A stretch of 64,000 nucleotides of DNA, from positions 1 to 64,000 of the forward strand of contig NZ_BCQP01000054.1 of NCBI RefSeq assembly GCF_001552135.1, given 5' to 3'. Numbering within the stretch: the stretch's first letter is position 1; every line of letters begins with the position of its first letter. The DNA is from Actinomadura chibensis NBRC 106107. GTDB lineage: Bacteria; Actinomycetota; Actinomycetes; Streptosporangiales; Streptosporangiaceae. The notes beneath the pieces are model-generated. The model made no database searches, was not told where the DNA came from, and worked only from the letters and a program-made list of their open reading frames with translations. The position numbers and the translations under genes were made by a program. This document shows, piece after piece, positions 1 through 7,411 of this stretch.

Positions 1-6
1 CGCGGC

Positions 7-53
7 AGGTCGTGCGACCTCCGGCGCCTGGGGCGCCTCCGGTCGCACGACCT
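7..53. repeat. Inverted repeat downstream of AIM24 gene
   Basis: Perfect 13-bp arms AGGTCGTGCGACC (7-19) and GGTCGCACGACCT (41-53) enclose a loop that can pair again through two GGCGCC blocks (23-28 and 32-37). It lies past the end of the minus-strand AIM24 gene. There is no T-tract on either strand, so it may be a GC-rich transcription end or a bidirectional barrier between the AIM24 gene and whatever lies left of the window. Confidence 0.55.
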
Positions 54-117
54 GTTGCCTCGCTTCTGTCCCGTCCAGGGAGGTTCCGTCCTGGAGGGAG
101 GTGATGTTCCCGGGGGA

Positions 118-789
118 TCAGTGGCTGTGCTGGGGGACGGTGGGGCCCTCGCTGGCCTGGATCAGGACGAAGCCCTGGCCCTGGTAGGCGAGCTGCATGG
201 CCTCGCCGCTGCCGCGGCCGATGAGGGCGCCGGCCTTGAAGGTGCGGTTCACGCCCACCTGGAGGCTCTGGCTCCAGGCCACGGCGGACTGGCCGTCCGC
301 GAAGGTGGGGGCGCGGCCGCAGTCGAGCATGACGGGGGTGCCGTGCGTGGTGAGGGCGACCCAGCCGGTGCCGGTGAGGGTGGTGTTGAACAGGCCGCCC
401 GCGGCGATCCCCGCGCCCTGGACGCGCTGGATGTCCCACTGGAGGTGGGAGTCGAAGGCGAGGATGTTCTTGCCGTTGACGGTGATGCCCTCGTTCTCAA
501 GGTAGAAGAGGTGGATGTCGTCGGCGTCGTTCGCGACGAACAGCAGGCCCTGGCCCTTGACGCGCATCAGCGGGACGCCCTCGCCGGTCAGCGCCTTCTT
601 CATGAACTTGCCGATGCCGCCCGAACCCTCGTAGTCGAACTCCATCTGGCCTTGGAAGGCCACCATGGAGCCCTGCCGGGCGAGGACGTCGCCGTTCAGG
701 TGGACCCGGAGCATCTTGGAGTTCTGAAGCGCGAAGTGACCGGGGAGCTGCTGTCCCTGGTCCATGTTTCCGAAGAACTGGCTGCGCAT
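118..789 (-). CDS. AIM24 family protein
   Basis: A 223-residue protein of the AIM24/TIGR00266-like family, a compact all-beta fold found across bacteria and yeast with no settled biochemical role in bacteria. The sequence is rich in Gly-bounded beta strands (for example residues 90-110 and 165-210) and has no signal peptide or membrane segment, so it is probably cytoplasmic. The ATG at 789 is the only good start. It is followed 60 bp away by the end of the next minus-strand gene and could be cotranscribed with it. Family assignment is firm; function is unknown. Confidence 0.8.
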   Translation of the reverse strand: MRSQFFGNMDQGQQLPGHFALQNSKMLRVHLNGDVLARQGSMVAFQGQMEFDYEGSGGIGKFMKKALTGEGVPLMRVKGQGLLFVANDADDIHLFYLENEGITVNGKNILAFDSHLQWDIQRVQGAGIAAGGLFNTTLTGTGWVALTTHGTPVMLDCGRAPTFADGQSAVAWSQSLQVGVNRTFKAGALIGRGSGEAMQLAYQGQGFVLIQASEGPTVPQHSH

Positions 790-850
790 GGTCGGGTGGT
801 GCCTCTCATGGTGATTACTGGAGAACCGCCAGCATAACGACGGTATGGGA

Positions 851-1759
851 TCAGCGTTCCCGGTTGTGCGCGGTCGTCCAGTCGATGCTCGGGCCCTTGG
901 GCACGATGCCGGTGGGGTTGATGTTGCGGTGCGTCACGTAGTAGTGGCGCTTGATGTGGTCGAAATTCGTCGTCTCGCCGAAAGCGGGGATCGAGTAGAG
1001 GTCGCGTGCGTACGCCCAGAGGTTGGGGTAGTCGGTGATCCGGCGCTGGTTGCACTTGAAGTGCGAGTAGTAGACGGCGTCGAAGCGGGCGAGCGTGGGG
1101 TAGAGGCGGACGTCTGATTCCGTGATCTCGTCGCCGAAGAGGTAGCGGGAGCCTGCCAGGCGCTCTTCCAGGTGGTCGAGGGTGGCGAAGAGGGCGTCGA
1201 AGGCGTCCTCGTAGGCGTCCTGGGAGGTGGCGAAGCCCGCTTTGTAGACGCCGTTGTTGATCGCGGTGTACAGCAGGTCGTTCATCTCGTCGATCTCGGG
1301 ACGCATCGCCTCGGGGTACAGGTCGGGCGCGTCCGGCTTCTGGAAGGCGGTGAACTCCGTCTCCAGCATCGTGGTGATGTTCGGGAAGTCGTTGGTGACC
1401 AGGCGCTCGGTCTCGGTGTCCCAGATGCAGGGGACGGTGTAGCGGCCCGTGAAGCCGGGGTCGCTGCGGAGGTACAGCTCGGAGAGGAACTCGGCGTTCG
1501 TCACCGGGTCGCGGTCGGGGAAGCGCCAGCCGCGCTCGTCCCGGATGGGGTCCACGACGCCGACGCCGATCGTCTCCTCCAGGCCGAGCAGCCGCCGGAC
1601 GATCAGGCTGCGGTGCGCCCACGGGCACGCGTACGACACGAACAGCCGGTACCGGCCGGGCTCGGCGCGCAGGCCGCTCGACCCGTCCGCCGTGATCCGC
1701 TCGGTGAACCGGTTCGGCTGCCGGACGAACCGGCCTCCCTCGACCTCCTGTGCGGTCAT
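851..1759 (-). CDS. Glutathionyl-hydroquinone reductase-like (Xi-class GST)
   Basis: 302 residues. The N-terminal thioredoxin-like half contains Y-A-C-P-W-A-H-R near residue 50, the CPWA active-site motif of Xi-class (ECM4/YqjG) S-glutathionyl-hydroquinone reductases. The C-terminal helical GST domain carries the family YLFGDEITESDVRLY stretch. Characterised members use glutathione to reduce glutathionyl-quinones through the active-site Cys. Actinomycetes generally make mycothiol and, here, ergothioneine, so the natural thiol substrate is probably not glutathione (inference). Length matches the family, about 300-320. ATG at 1759. The stretch 1760-1882 is a short divergent promoter region shared with the DedA gene. 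Confidence 0.85.
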   Translation of the reverse strand: MTAQEVEGGRFVRQPNRFTERITADGSSGLRAEPGRYRLFVSYACPWAHRSLIVRRLLGLEETIGVGVVDPIRDERGWRFPDRDPVTNAEFLSELYLRSDPGFTGRYTVPCIWDTETERLVTNDFPNITTMLETEFTAFQKPDAPDLYPEAMRPEIDEMNDLLYTAINNGVYKAGFATSQDAYEDAFDALFATLDHLEERLAGSRYLFGDEITESDVRLYPTLARFDAVYYSHFKCNQRRITDYPNLWAYARDLYSIPAFGETTNFDHIKRHYYVTHRNINPTGIVPKGPSIDWTTAHNRER

Positions 1760-1882
1760 GCCGGGCTCCTCCCGAAGTCGCCTTGCCCGCCCGCGGGCGT
1801 AGTCCGCGCGGAGGATTCGTAGCCCCGGGCCCCATGGCTACGATAGACCGTCGAATGCTCGGCCGGACGATCGCGGGGACCC

Positions 1883-2560
1883 ATGCTTGAGCAGTTCAAC
1901 GCCCTGGTGGACGGGCTTCCACCTGGGATGATCTACCTGATCATCGCCGCTCTGGTGTTCGCCGAGGCGGCGCTGTTCGTCGGGTTCGTGTTCCCCGGCG
2001 AGACGGCGATCGTGGTCGGCGGCGTCCTCGCCCAGCAGGGCACGCTGTCGCTGCCCCTGCTGCTCGTCATCGCGGTGATCGCGGCGGTGGTCGGCGACTC
2101 GGTGGGCTACGAGATCGGCCGCCGGTACGGGCCCCGGCTCCTGGACGTCAAGGCGATGCGGAAGCACCGGGCCAAGGTCGCCTCGGCGCAGGGGCTGATC
2201 CGCAGGCGCGGCGCGTTCGCGGTGTTCATCGGCCGCTTCACCGCGCTGCTGCGGGCGCTGATGCCCGCGCTCGCCGGGAGCTCGCGGCTGCCGTATCCGA
2301 AGTTCCTCGTGTTCAACATCATCGGCGGCGTGACGTGGGTGGTGACGTTCACGCTCGGCGGCTACTTCGCGGGCGCGGCGTTCGAGCACACCGCGCAGCT
2401 CGCCGGGCGCGGCCTCGCGATCGGGCTCGCGGTCGCCGCCGTCGTCGCGCTGGCGGTGTGGGGCGTCCGCAAGCACCGGCGCGAGGCCCGCGAAGAGGAG
2501 CAGGCCGAGGCGGAGCTCGGCGCGGGCGACGAGCCGGAGCCCGCGCGCACCCGGCCCTGA
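1883..2560 (+). CDS. DedA family membrane protein
   Basis: 225 residues with hydrophobic segments at about 15-60, 70-85, 130-160 and 175-195. It has the DedA/VTT signature features: F-P-G-E near residue 47, G-D-S-V-G-Y-E-I-G-R-R-Y-G near 72, and G-R-F-T-A-L-L-R near 115. DedA proteins act in membrane homeostasis, and some are lipid flippases or scramblases for undecaprenyl phosphate or phosphatidylethanolamine. The C-terminal 30 residues are charged and cytosolic. The gene is transcribed alone and ends 5 bp before the converging reductase gene. Which lipid it handles cannot be told. Confidence 0.85.
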   Translation: MLEQFNALVDGLPPGMIYLIIAALVFAEAALFVGFVFPGETAIVVGGVLAQQGTLSLPLLLVIAVIAAVVGDSVGYEIGRRYGPRLLDVKAMRKHRAKVASAQGLIRRRGAFAVFIGRFTALLRALMPALAGSSRLPYPKFLVFNIIGGVTWVVTFTLGGYFAGAAFEHTAQLAGRGLAIGLAVAAVVALAVWGVRKHRREAREEEQAEAELGAGDEPEPARTRP

Positions 2561-2564
2561 GCGC

Positions 2565-3644
2565 TCAGCGCCGCATCCGGCCGCTGATCGTCGGCAGGTC
2601 CAGGCCGGTGCGGATGCCGGGGTCGGCCGCGCAGACGGCCGGGACGGAGTTCAGCGCGTGCGCGGCCGCCGCCGTGATCGGGTCGGACACCCAGTCCTCG
2701 CCCGCGGCGAGCGCGACGGACGGGCTCCCGTTCACGCGGAGCGAGTAGCCGGGGCCGCCCCACTCGGGCGGCATCCGCGCCGCGTCGGCCTTGTGCACCA
2801 CCTCGATGGTGATCACCGGGCGGCCGGCGGCGAGGCCGCTGAACGTCCAGCGGGCCGCCGCGACCGTGCCGCGCGGGATCGGCCCGGCGGCGGTGACGAG
2901 GTCGGTGCGGGCGAGGCGGTGCTCGACGTCCATGTCGACCTCGTCCAGGTCGACGCCGAGCCCGGCCGCGATGAGGTGCAGGCTCTCGGAGTAGAGCGCC
3001 CGCATCGCGGTGCGCGCGGGCCGCAGCGCCCGCAGGTACGCCTCCTCGGGCTTGCCGAAGCCGATCATGCGGTGGACCATCTCCCACGACGGGTACCGCG
3101 AGAAGTCCGCGCACTCCCGGACGTAGACGTGCCCGATCCGGCTGGACAGCCGGGTCAGCACCAGCGGCAGGAGGTCGGCCATGAAGCCGCCGCTGATCCC
3201 GCTGCCGTGCACGGACGTGCCGCCGTGCTTGCACGCCTGCTCCAGCTCGTTCACGTACTGCGGGCCGTGCGCCTGCGGGTAGACGAACCCGTTGAGCGAG
3301 ATCAGGTTCTTGCCGGAGGCGAGCAGCGCGCAGACGACCTCCAGCTCGGCGAACCGGTCGAGGCCGGGACGCGGGGCGTAGACGACGCAGTCGGCTTCGA
3401 GGTCGAGGATCTCGTCCAGGTCGCGGGTCGCGCGGACCCCGACGGGCGCGCGGCCCGCGATGGCGCCCGCGTCGACGCCCGCCTTGGCGGGGGAGTGGAC
3501 CCAGGCACCGGCGAGTTCGAGGTCGTCCCGGTCGAGCACGGCCCTGATCACGCTGCGTCCGACGGCACCGGTCGCCCACTGCACGACGCGGTACGGACGG
3601 GGGCCGGGCGAGTACGCGGGCGGGTACGCGTCGGCGGGGCTCAT
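2565..3644 (-). CDS. DHDPR-like NAD(P)-dependent reductase
   Basis: 359 residues. The N-terminus (residues 15-45) has a Rossmann pattern, V-V-Q-W-A-T-G-A-V-G-R-S, like dihydrodipicolinate reductase-related and 2,4-diaminopentanoate dehydrogenase-like proteins common in mycobacteria and other actinomycetes. These are typically annotated as dihydrodipicolinate reductase, but lysine synthesis is unlikely because the protein is longer than DapB and sits next to beta-oxidation genes. ATG at 3644 is chosen because GGAGG lies 8-12 bp upstream; the open frame extends further but has no other ribosome site. It is divergent from the SDR/crotonase pair, which suggests a shared regulator and a lipid or steroid substrate (inference). 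Confidence 0.7.
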   Translation of the reverse strand: MSPADAYPPAYSPGPRPYRVVQWATGAVGRSVIRAVLDRDDLELAGAWVHSPAKAGVDAGAIAGRAPVGVRATRDLDEILDLEADCVVYAPRPGLDRFAELEVVCALLASGKNLISLNGFVYPQAHGPQYVNELEQACKHGGTSVHGSGISGGFMADLLPLVLTRLSSRIGHVYVRECADFSRYPSWEMVHRMIGFGKPEEAYLRALRPARTAMRALYSESLHLIAAGLGVDLDEVDMDVEHRLARTDLVTAAGPIPRGTVAAARWTFSGLAAGRPVITIEVVHKADAARMPPEWGGPGYSLRVNGSPSVALAAGEDWVSDPITAAAAHALNSVPAVCAADPGIRTGLDLPTISGRMRR

Positions 3645-3854
3645 CGATGCGGGACCTCCGTTGCTCGTCGCGAGGAGAGTACGCCGTGGCACCGGGCGAA
3701 AAGCGGCATTCTGCGCAATTCTCTGCCGCCTCCCATGGTACGCCCGGCGGAAACCGGGGCCCGCTCCCGAGCGCGGTTCGGTTTGGTGGTACCACTGGGT
3801 AACCCCTGGATGATTACCTGGGGGCGTAGCCGCTCGCACGTGAGGAGACGCAAG
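3645..3854. promoter_or_regulatory. Divergent promoter region with palindrome
   Basis: The 210 bp between the reductase and the SDR gene must hold both promoters. A perfect 10-bp palindrome GTGGTACCAC lies at 3786-3795, followed by GGGTAACCC (3798-3806), symmetric except for its centre base, and by a GATTACCTGG segment. These are candidate operator elements. No KstR-type TAGAAC box is present here. Confidence 0.4.
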
Positions 3855-4757
3855 ATGTCGGAACTGCGCTACGACGGCCGGGTCGCGGTCGTGACCGGGG
3901 CCGGGCACGGCCTCGGCCGGCGGCACGCGCTGGAGCTGGCCGCGCGCGGCGCCAAGGTCGTCGTCAACGACCTCGGCGGCGACCGGGCCGGGGTCGGCGC
4001 CTCCGCCGGCCCCGCGCAGCAGGTCGTGGACGAGATCACGAAGGCCGGCGGGGAGGCGGTCGCGAACCCCGACGACGTCGCGACGCCGGAGGGCGCGCAG
4101 GCCGTGGTCCAGGCCGCGCTCGACGCCTTCGGCAAGGTCGACATCGTGATCAACAACGCGGGCATCCTGCGCGACCGGTCGTTCAAGAACATGACGGTCG
4201 ACGAGTTCGACGCGGTCATCGCCGTCCACCTGCGCGGCTCGTTCCTCGTCTCCAGCGCCGCGTGGCCGCACCTGCGCGAGAACGGCCACGGGCGGATCGT
4301 GAACACCTCGTCCCCGGCCGGGCTGTTCGGCAACTTCGGCCAGGCCAACTACGCCACCGCCAAGATGGGCCTCGTCGGGTTCACGAAGACGCTCGCGCAC
4401 GAGGGCGCCAAGTACGACATCAAGGCCAACGCGATCGCCCCCGTCGCCTGGACGCGCATGACCGAGGACCTGCTGCCCGCCGACTTCGCGGACAAGCTCG
4501 GCGTCGAGCAGGTGACCCCGCTCGTCGCCTACCTCGCCCACGAGTCCAACCAGGACACCGGCGAGGTCTACACCGTCGGCGGCGGCCGGATCGCGAAGAT
4601 CTTCGTCGCGGAGGGCCCCGGCTACGGGCAGAAGGAGACCTTCACGGTGGAGGACGTGCGCGACAACTGGGCGGCGATCAGCGCGGCGGAGCCGCTGACC
4701 GTCCACAAGAACGCGATGGACCAGATGGGCCCGCTGATCCAGCAGCTCAGCGGCTGA
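3855..4757 (+). CDS. MFE-2-type 3-hydroxyacyl-CoA dehydrogenase (SDR)
   Basis: 300 residues, classical SDR. Cofactor motif T-G-A-G-H-G-L-G at 14-21, N-N-A-G near 97, and catalytic Ser in N-T-S-S-P and Y-A-T-A-K near 160-164. The N-D-L-G-G-D motif after strand 2 and the C-terminal region beyond residue 250 resemble the dehydrogenase domain of peroxisomal multifunctional enzyme 2 (HSD17B4), which oxidises (R)-3-hydroxyacyl-CoA with NAD+. ATG 3855 follows AGGAG. The next gene begins 4 bp after the stop, so the two form an operon. A steroid or branched acyl-CoA substrate is possible given steroid genes elsewhere in the window, but is not proven. Confidence 0.8.
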   Translation: MSELRYDGRVAVVTGAGHGLGRRHALELAARGAKVVVNDLGGDRAGVGASAGPAQQVVDEITKAGGEAVANPDDVATPEGAQAVVQAALDAFGKVDIVINNAGILRDRSFKNMTVDEFDAVIAVHLRGSFLVSSAAWPHLRENGHGRIVNTSSPAGLFGNFGQANYATAKMGLVGFTKTLAHEGAKYDIKANAIAPVAWTRMTEDLLPADFADKLGVEQVTPLVAYLAHESNQDTGEVYTVGGGRIAKIFVAEGPGYGQKETFTVEDVRDNWAAISAAEPLTVHKNAMDQMGPLIQQLSG

Positions 4758-4761
4758 TCCG

Positions 4762-5562
4762 TTGAGCGGGATAGAGCTCGACCGGCGGGACGGGGTGCTC
4801 ACGATCGCCCTGTCCCGCCCGGAGCGCCTCAACGCGGTCGACAACGCCATGACCGAGGAGCTGCTCGACGTCCTCAACGAGCTGATGCGCGACCCCGACA
4901 CGCGGGTCGTCGTCCTCACCGGGAAGGGGCGCGGGTTCAGCTCGGGCATGGACGTCCAGGAGGGCGACCCGGGCGGCGCCGGGACGGCGGAGGGGCGCGC
5001 CCAGCGGCTCTACCGGGCCGTCGCCCGCGGCGGCGAGGTCACCGCGCGGCTGCGGGAGATCCCGCAGCCGGTGATCGCGGCGCTGCACGGCCCCGTCGCG
5101 GGGGTCGGGGTGTCCTGGGCGCTGGCCTGCGACCTGCGGGTCGCCGACGAGTCGACCCGGTTCGTGGTGCCGTTCACCGACCTCGGGCTGTCGGCGGGGG
5201 ACTGCGGCCTGTCGTGGCTGCTGCCCCGGCTCGTCGGCCCGGCGCGGGCCGCGGAGATCGCCTACCGGGGCCCGCGGCTGGACGTCCGGCGCGCCGACGC
5301 GCTCGGCCTGATCACCGAGGCCGTCCCCGCGGGGGCGGACCTGGCGGCGGCGCACGCCCTCGCGGGCGAGCTGCTCGGCAAGTCCCCGTACGGGCTGCGG
5401 CGGACGAAGGAGCTGCTCAACGCGTCCCTGGACGCGCCCGGCCTGCGCGCGCACCTCGCCACCGAGACGGCCGTCCAGACCCTCGCCTTCTTCACCGAGG
5501 ACCTGGCCGAGGGCATGGCCGCCGCCCGGGAGAAGCGTCCCCCCAGCTTCAAGAACCGCTAG
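4762..5562 (+). CDS. Enoyl-CoA hydratase/isomerase family protein
   Basis: 266 residues, crotonase fold. The oxyanion-hole segment G-F-S-S-G-M-D is near residue 57 and G-P-V-A-G-V-G near 112. The two glutamates used by true enoyl-CoA hydratases are not at their usual places: the first aligns with Ser in GVGVSWALACD. The segment ending G-L-S-W-L-L-P-R-L-V-G carries an Asp, as in PaaG-type isomerases. An isomerase role is therefore as likely as hydration. The start is TTG at 4762, without a clear Shine-Dalgarno, 4 bp after the SDR stop, suggesting translational coupling. Probably acts with the SDR in a beta-oxidation cycle. Confidence 0.75.
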   Translation: MSGIELDRRDGVLTIALSRPERLNAVDNAMTEELLDVLNELMRDPDTRVVVLTGKGRGFSSGMDVQEGDPGGAGTAEGRAQRLYRAVARGGEVTARLREIPQPVIAALHGPVAGVGVSWALACDLRVADESTRFVVPFTDLGLSAGDCGLSWLLPRLVGPARAAEIAYRGPRLDVRRADALGLITEAVPAGADLAAAHALAGELLGKSPYGLRRTKELLNASLDAPGLRAHLATETAVQTLAFFTEDLAEGMAAAREKRPPSFKNR

Positions 5563-5572
5563 CCGGGGACCC

Positions 5573-6424
5573 TCAGTCGGCCAGGGCCAGCGACAGGGCC
5601 TCCACGTAGCGCAGCGCGGCCAGGCGGGCCAGGGCCGGGTGGGCACCCAGCGGGGTGGACGCGGCGGCGCCGACGGAGGCGGCGGCCGGCGCGGCGAGCG
5701 CGGCCTCCGGCTCCGGGCCGATCAGGTGCGGCGCGAGCGCGATGGACGCGGCCCCGGCGGCGCGCAACTGCTCGGTGGCGGCCTTGACCGACGACTCGTC
5801 GTTCAGCGAGGCGGTGAAGACGGGCGCGGCGAGGCGCGAGGCGAGCAGCACGCCGGTGACCTCGGCCTGCCGGACGGCCGTCGCGTCGCCGGGGGTGGCG
5901 ACGATCACGCCGGACGCGGCCGTCACCATCGTCATCAGCCGGATCCGGTCGGCGCGGGCGAGCCCGGCGTCGGCGAGCCGGTCGTGCAGCGCCTCGGCGA
6001 TGAGGGGGTGCGGCCCGAGCGGCTCGGCGGCGACGGCGTGCACCGGCGCGGCGGACACGGCGGCGTGCAGGGCGGCGTCCATCCTCGGGTCGGGTCCTGT
6101 CGACAGCGGGACGACGACCGCCGCCAGTTCGTCCTCCTCGGCGCGCAGCCCGGCGAGCACCGCGGTCAGGCTCGCCTCGTCGCCCTCCAGGTGGCCGACG
6201 CGGGCGGGCTGCCCGGTGTGCTCGATCTCGACGAGCCGGGCCAGCTCGGCGGCGATCACGGTGGCGGCGTGCCGGGCGGGGCCGGGCACGGCCAAAACGA
6301 GCGTTGGGGAATTGGGGGGAAGCAGGAAGGACTCGTCGCCGCGGTGCCGGCCGCCGCGGGGGGCGCGGCGCCGTCGCGACGGCAGTGCCTCGGGTGCCTG
6401 GCTCTCGGGACTCACGGCGGGCAT
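5573..6424 (-). CDS. Degenerate CbiX/sirohydrochlorin chelatase-like protein
   Basis: 283 residues with the two-repeat layout of long CbiX/class II chelatases: repeat one about 50-150, repeat two about 165-265. The active-site His in the usual H-G-S-R motif of the first strand is replaced by P-G-P-A-R. His residues occur only later (G-P-H-P near 140, A-P-H-L-I near 235, G-A-H-P near 262). Many actinomycetes carry such chelatase-like proteins outside cobalamin loci, so metal insertion is uncertain. ATG 6424 is favoured by GGAGAG 9-14 bp upstream. The N-terminal 45 residues are Arg/Gly-rich. It converges on the crotonase gene with a 10-bp gap. Confidence 0.65.
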   Translation of the reverse strand: MPAVSPESQAPEALPSRRRRAPRGGRHRGDESFLLPPNSPTLVLAVPGPARHAATVIAAELARLVEIEHTGQPARVGHLEGDEASLTAVLAGLRAEEDELAAVVVPLSTGPDPRMDAALHAAVSAAPVHAVAAEPLGPHPLIAEALHDRLADAGLARADRIRLMTMVTAASGVIVATPGDATAVRQAEVTGVLLASRLAAPVFTASLNDESSVKAATEQLRAAGAASIALAPHLIGPEPEAALAAPAAASVGAAASTPLGAHPALARLAALRYVEALSLALAD

Positions 6425-6792
6425 CGTAACGCTCTCCGGCCGGGGAGTCGGCCTCCCGGCCCGGCCGCCGTCGTTGCCTGTATGAATCGCGGTGCTCCTT
6501 CCGTGCCGGTCGCGACGCCCGCGGGGGATGAAGAAGCAGAGTATGGCGGAATGTCCCCCGGCGACAGAGGGAAATGAAGTAAATTGTCCTGATTTGCCGC
6601 TATCTCCTTGCGATCGGTTCGCCGCGCCCCGCCCTGATGACGGACATACCAGCAGGTGATGAGGAATGGCGGCAATGACGTCGAAAGGCGGCAAAGGGGT
6701 TGCGGCCGCGTCACGGACGGCCTTTATGATCCAGGGACCTTCCGCGCCGGAACGCCCGGGGCCCGCTGGAATCGGAGGACGAGGGAACCCGC
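6425..6792. promoter_or_regulatory. Intergenic region with conservon promoter
   Basis: This 368-bp gap separates the chelatase-like gene (minus) from the conservon (plus). It is AT-richer than its surroundings near 6560-6620. The best promoter for the conservon is TTGCGG (6700-6705), a 19-bp spacer and TATGAT (6725-6730), leaving a leader of about 55 nt before the GGAGGACGAGGG ribosome site of the first gene. No gene was found in the gap, and the minus-strand promoter could not be placed. Confidence 0.45.
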
Positions 6793-7251
6793 ATGATGCA
6801 CAACACCGCGACCGGCGAGCTGAACTGGCTGCTCAACGACTTCGCCGAGCGGGTGACGACCGTGCGGCAGGCGGTGATCCTGTCCCGGGACGGCCTCGCC
6901 GTCGCCGCGTCCAGCGAGCTGGGCCGCGAGGACGCCGAGCACCTGTCCGCGCTGGCGTCCGGGGTGCAGAGCCTCGCCCGCGGCGCCGGCCGCCATTTCG
7001 CGGGCGGGAACGTCCGGCAGACGATCATCGAGATGGACGCCCTGCTGCTGTTCGTCACCGCCGCCGGCGACGGCACCTGCCTCGCCGTCGTCGCCGAGGC
7101 GGACGCGGACGCCGGGCTCGTCGCCTATGAGATGGCGGTGCTGGTCAAGCGGGTCGGCCAGCACCTGCAGGCGGCGCCGCGGTTCGCTTCCGGACCGGGC
7201 GGCGGCGGGGGCCTCGGAGCCGCCGGAGGGAGCGCGCCGCGCGGCTTCTGA
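6793..7251 (+). CDS. cvnB: Roadblock/LC7 domain protein (extra CvnB)
   Basis: 152 residues; Roadblock/LC7 fold at about 8-120 beginning E-L-N-W-L-L and ending V-G-Q-H-L, then a Gly/Ala-rich tail. In conservons the Roadblock protein CvnB sits between a membrane sensor kinase and a small GTPase in a complex resembling eukaryotic G-protein signalling. It is clearly paralogous to the second Roadblock gene at 10020-10466: both share E-L-N-W-L-L, Q-S-L-A-R-G-A-G and V-R-Q-T-I. It lies upstream of cvnA, where conservons normally have none. ATG ATG tandem start preceded by GGAGGACGAGGG. Confidence 0.85.
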   Translation: MMHNTATGELNWLLNDFAERVTTVRQAVILSRDGLAVAASSELGREDAEHLSALASGVQSLARGAGRHFAGGNVRQTIIEMDALLLFVTAAGDGTCLAVVAEADADAGLVAYEMAVLVKRVGQHLQAAPRFASGPGGGGGLGAAGGSAPRGF

Positions 7252-7381
7252 GCCGGTCGGACGCGTCCGGCGGCCGAGCGGCCGCGCAAACGTCCGCCGC
7301 CGGTGGACCCGCGACGCGGTAGGCGACGTAGTAGGCTCCCGCACACCCCTTACTCCCACGCATCGGGAGGATTCCCCCGCA

Positions 7382-7411
7382 ATGTCCCGCCTCCGGACGC
7401 CGAAGCCGTGA
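7382..7411 (+). CDS. Short upstream reading frame before cvnA
   Basis: Nine codons (MSRLRTPKP, stop TGA 7409-7411) with a good ribosome site (GGGAGGATT, about 7 bp before ATG 7382). The stop overlaps the GTG start of cvnA (GTGA at 7408-7411), while that GTG has no Shine-Dalgarno of its own. The short frame therefore probably couples translation into cvnA. A frameshifted true N-terminus is the alternative. Confidence 0.45.
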   Translation: MSRLRTPKP

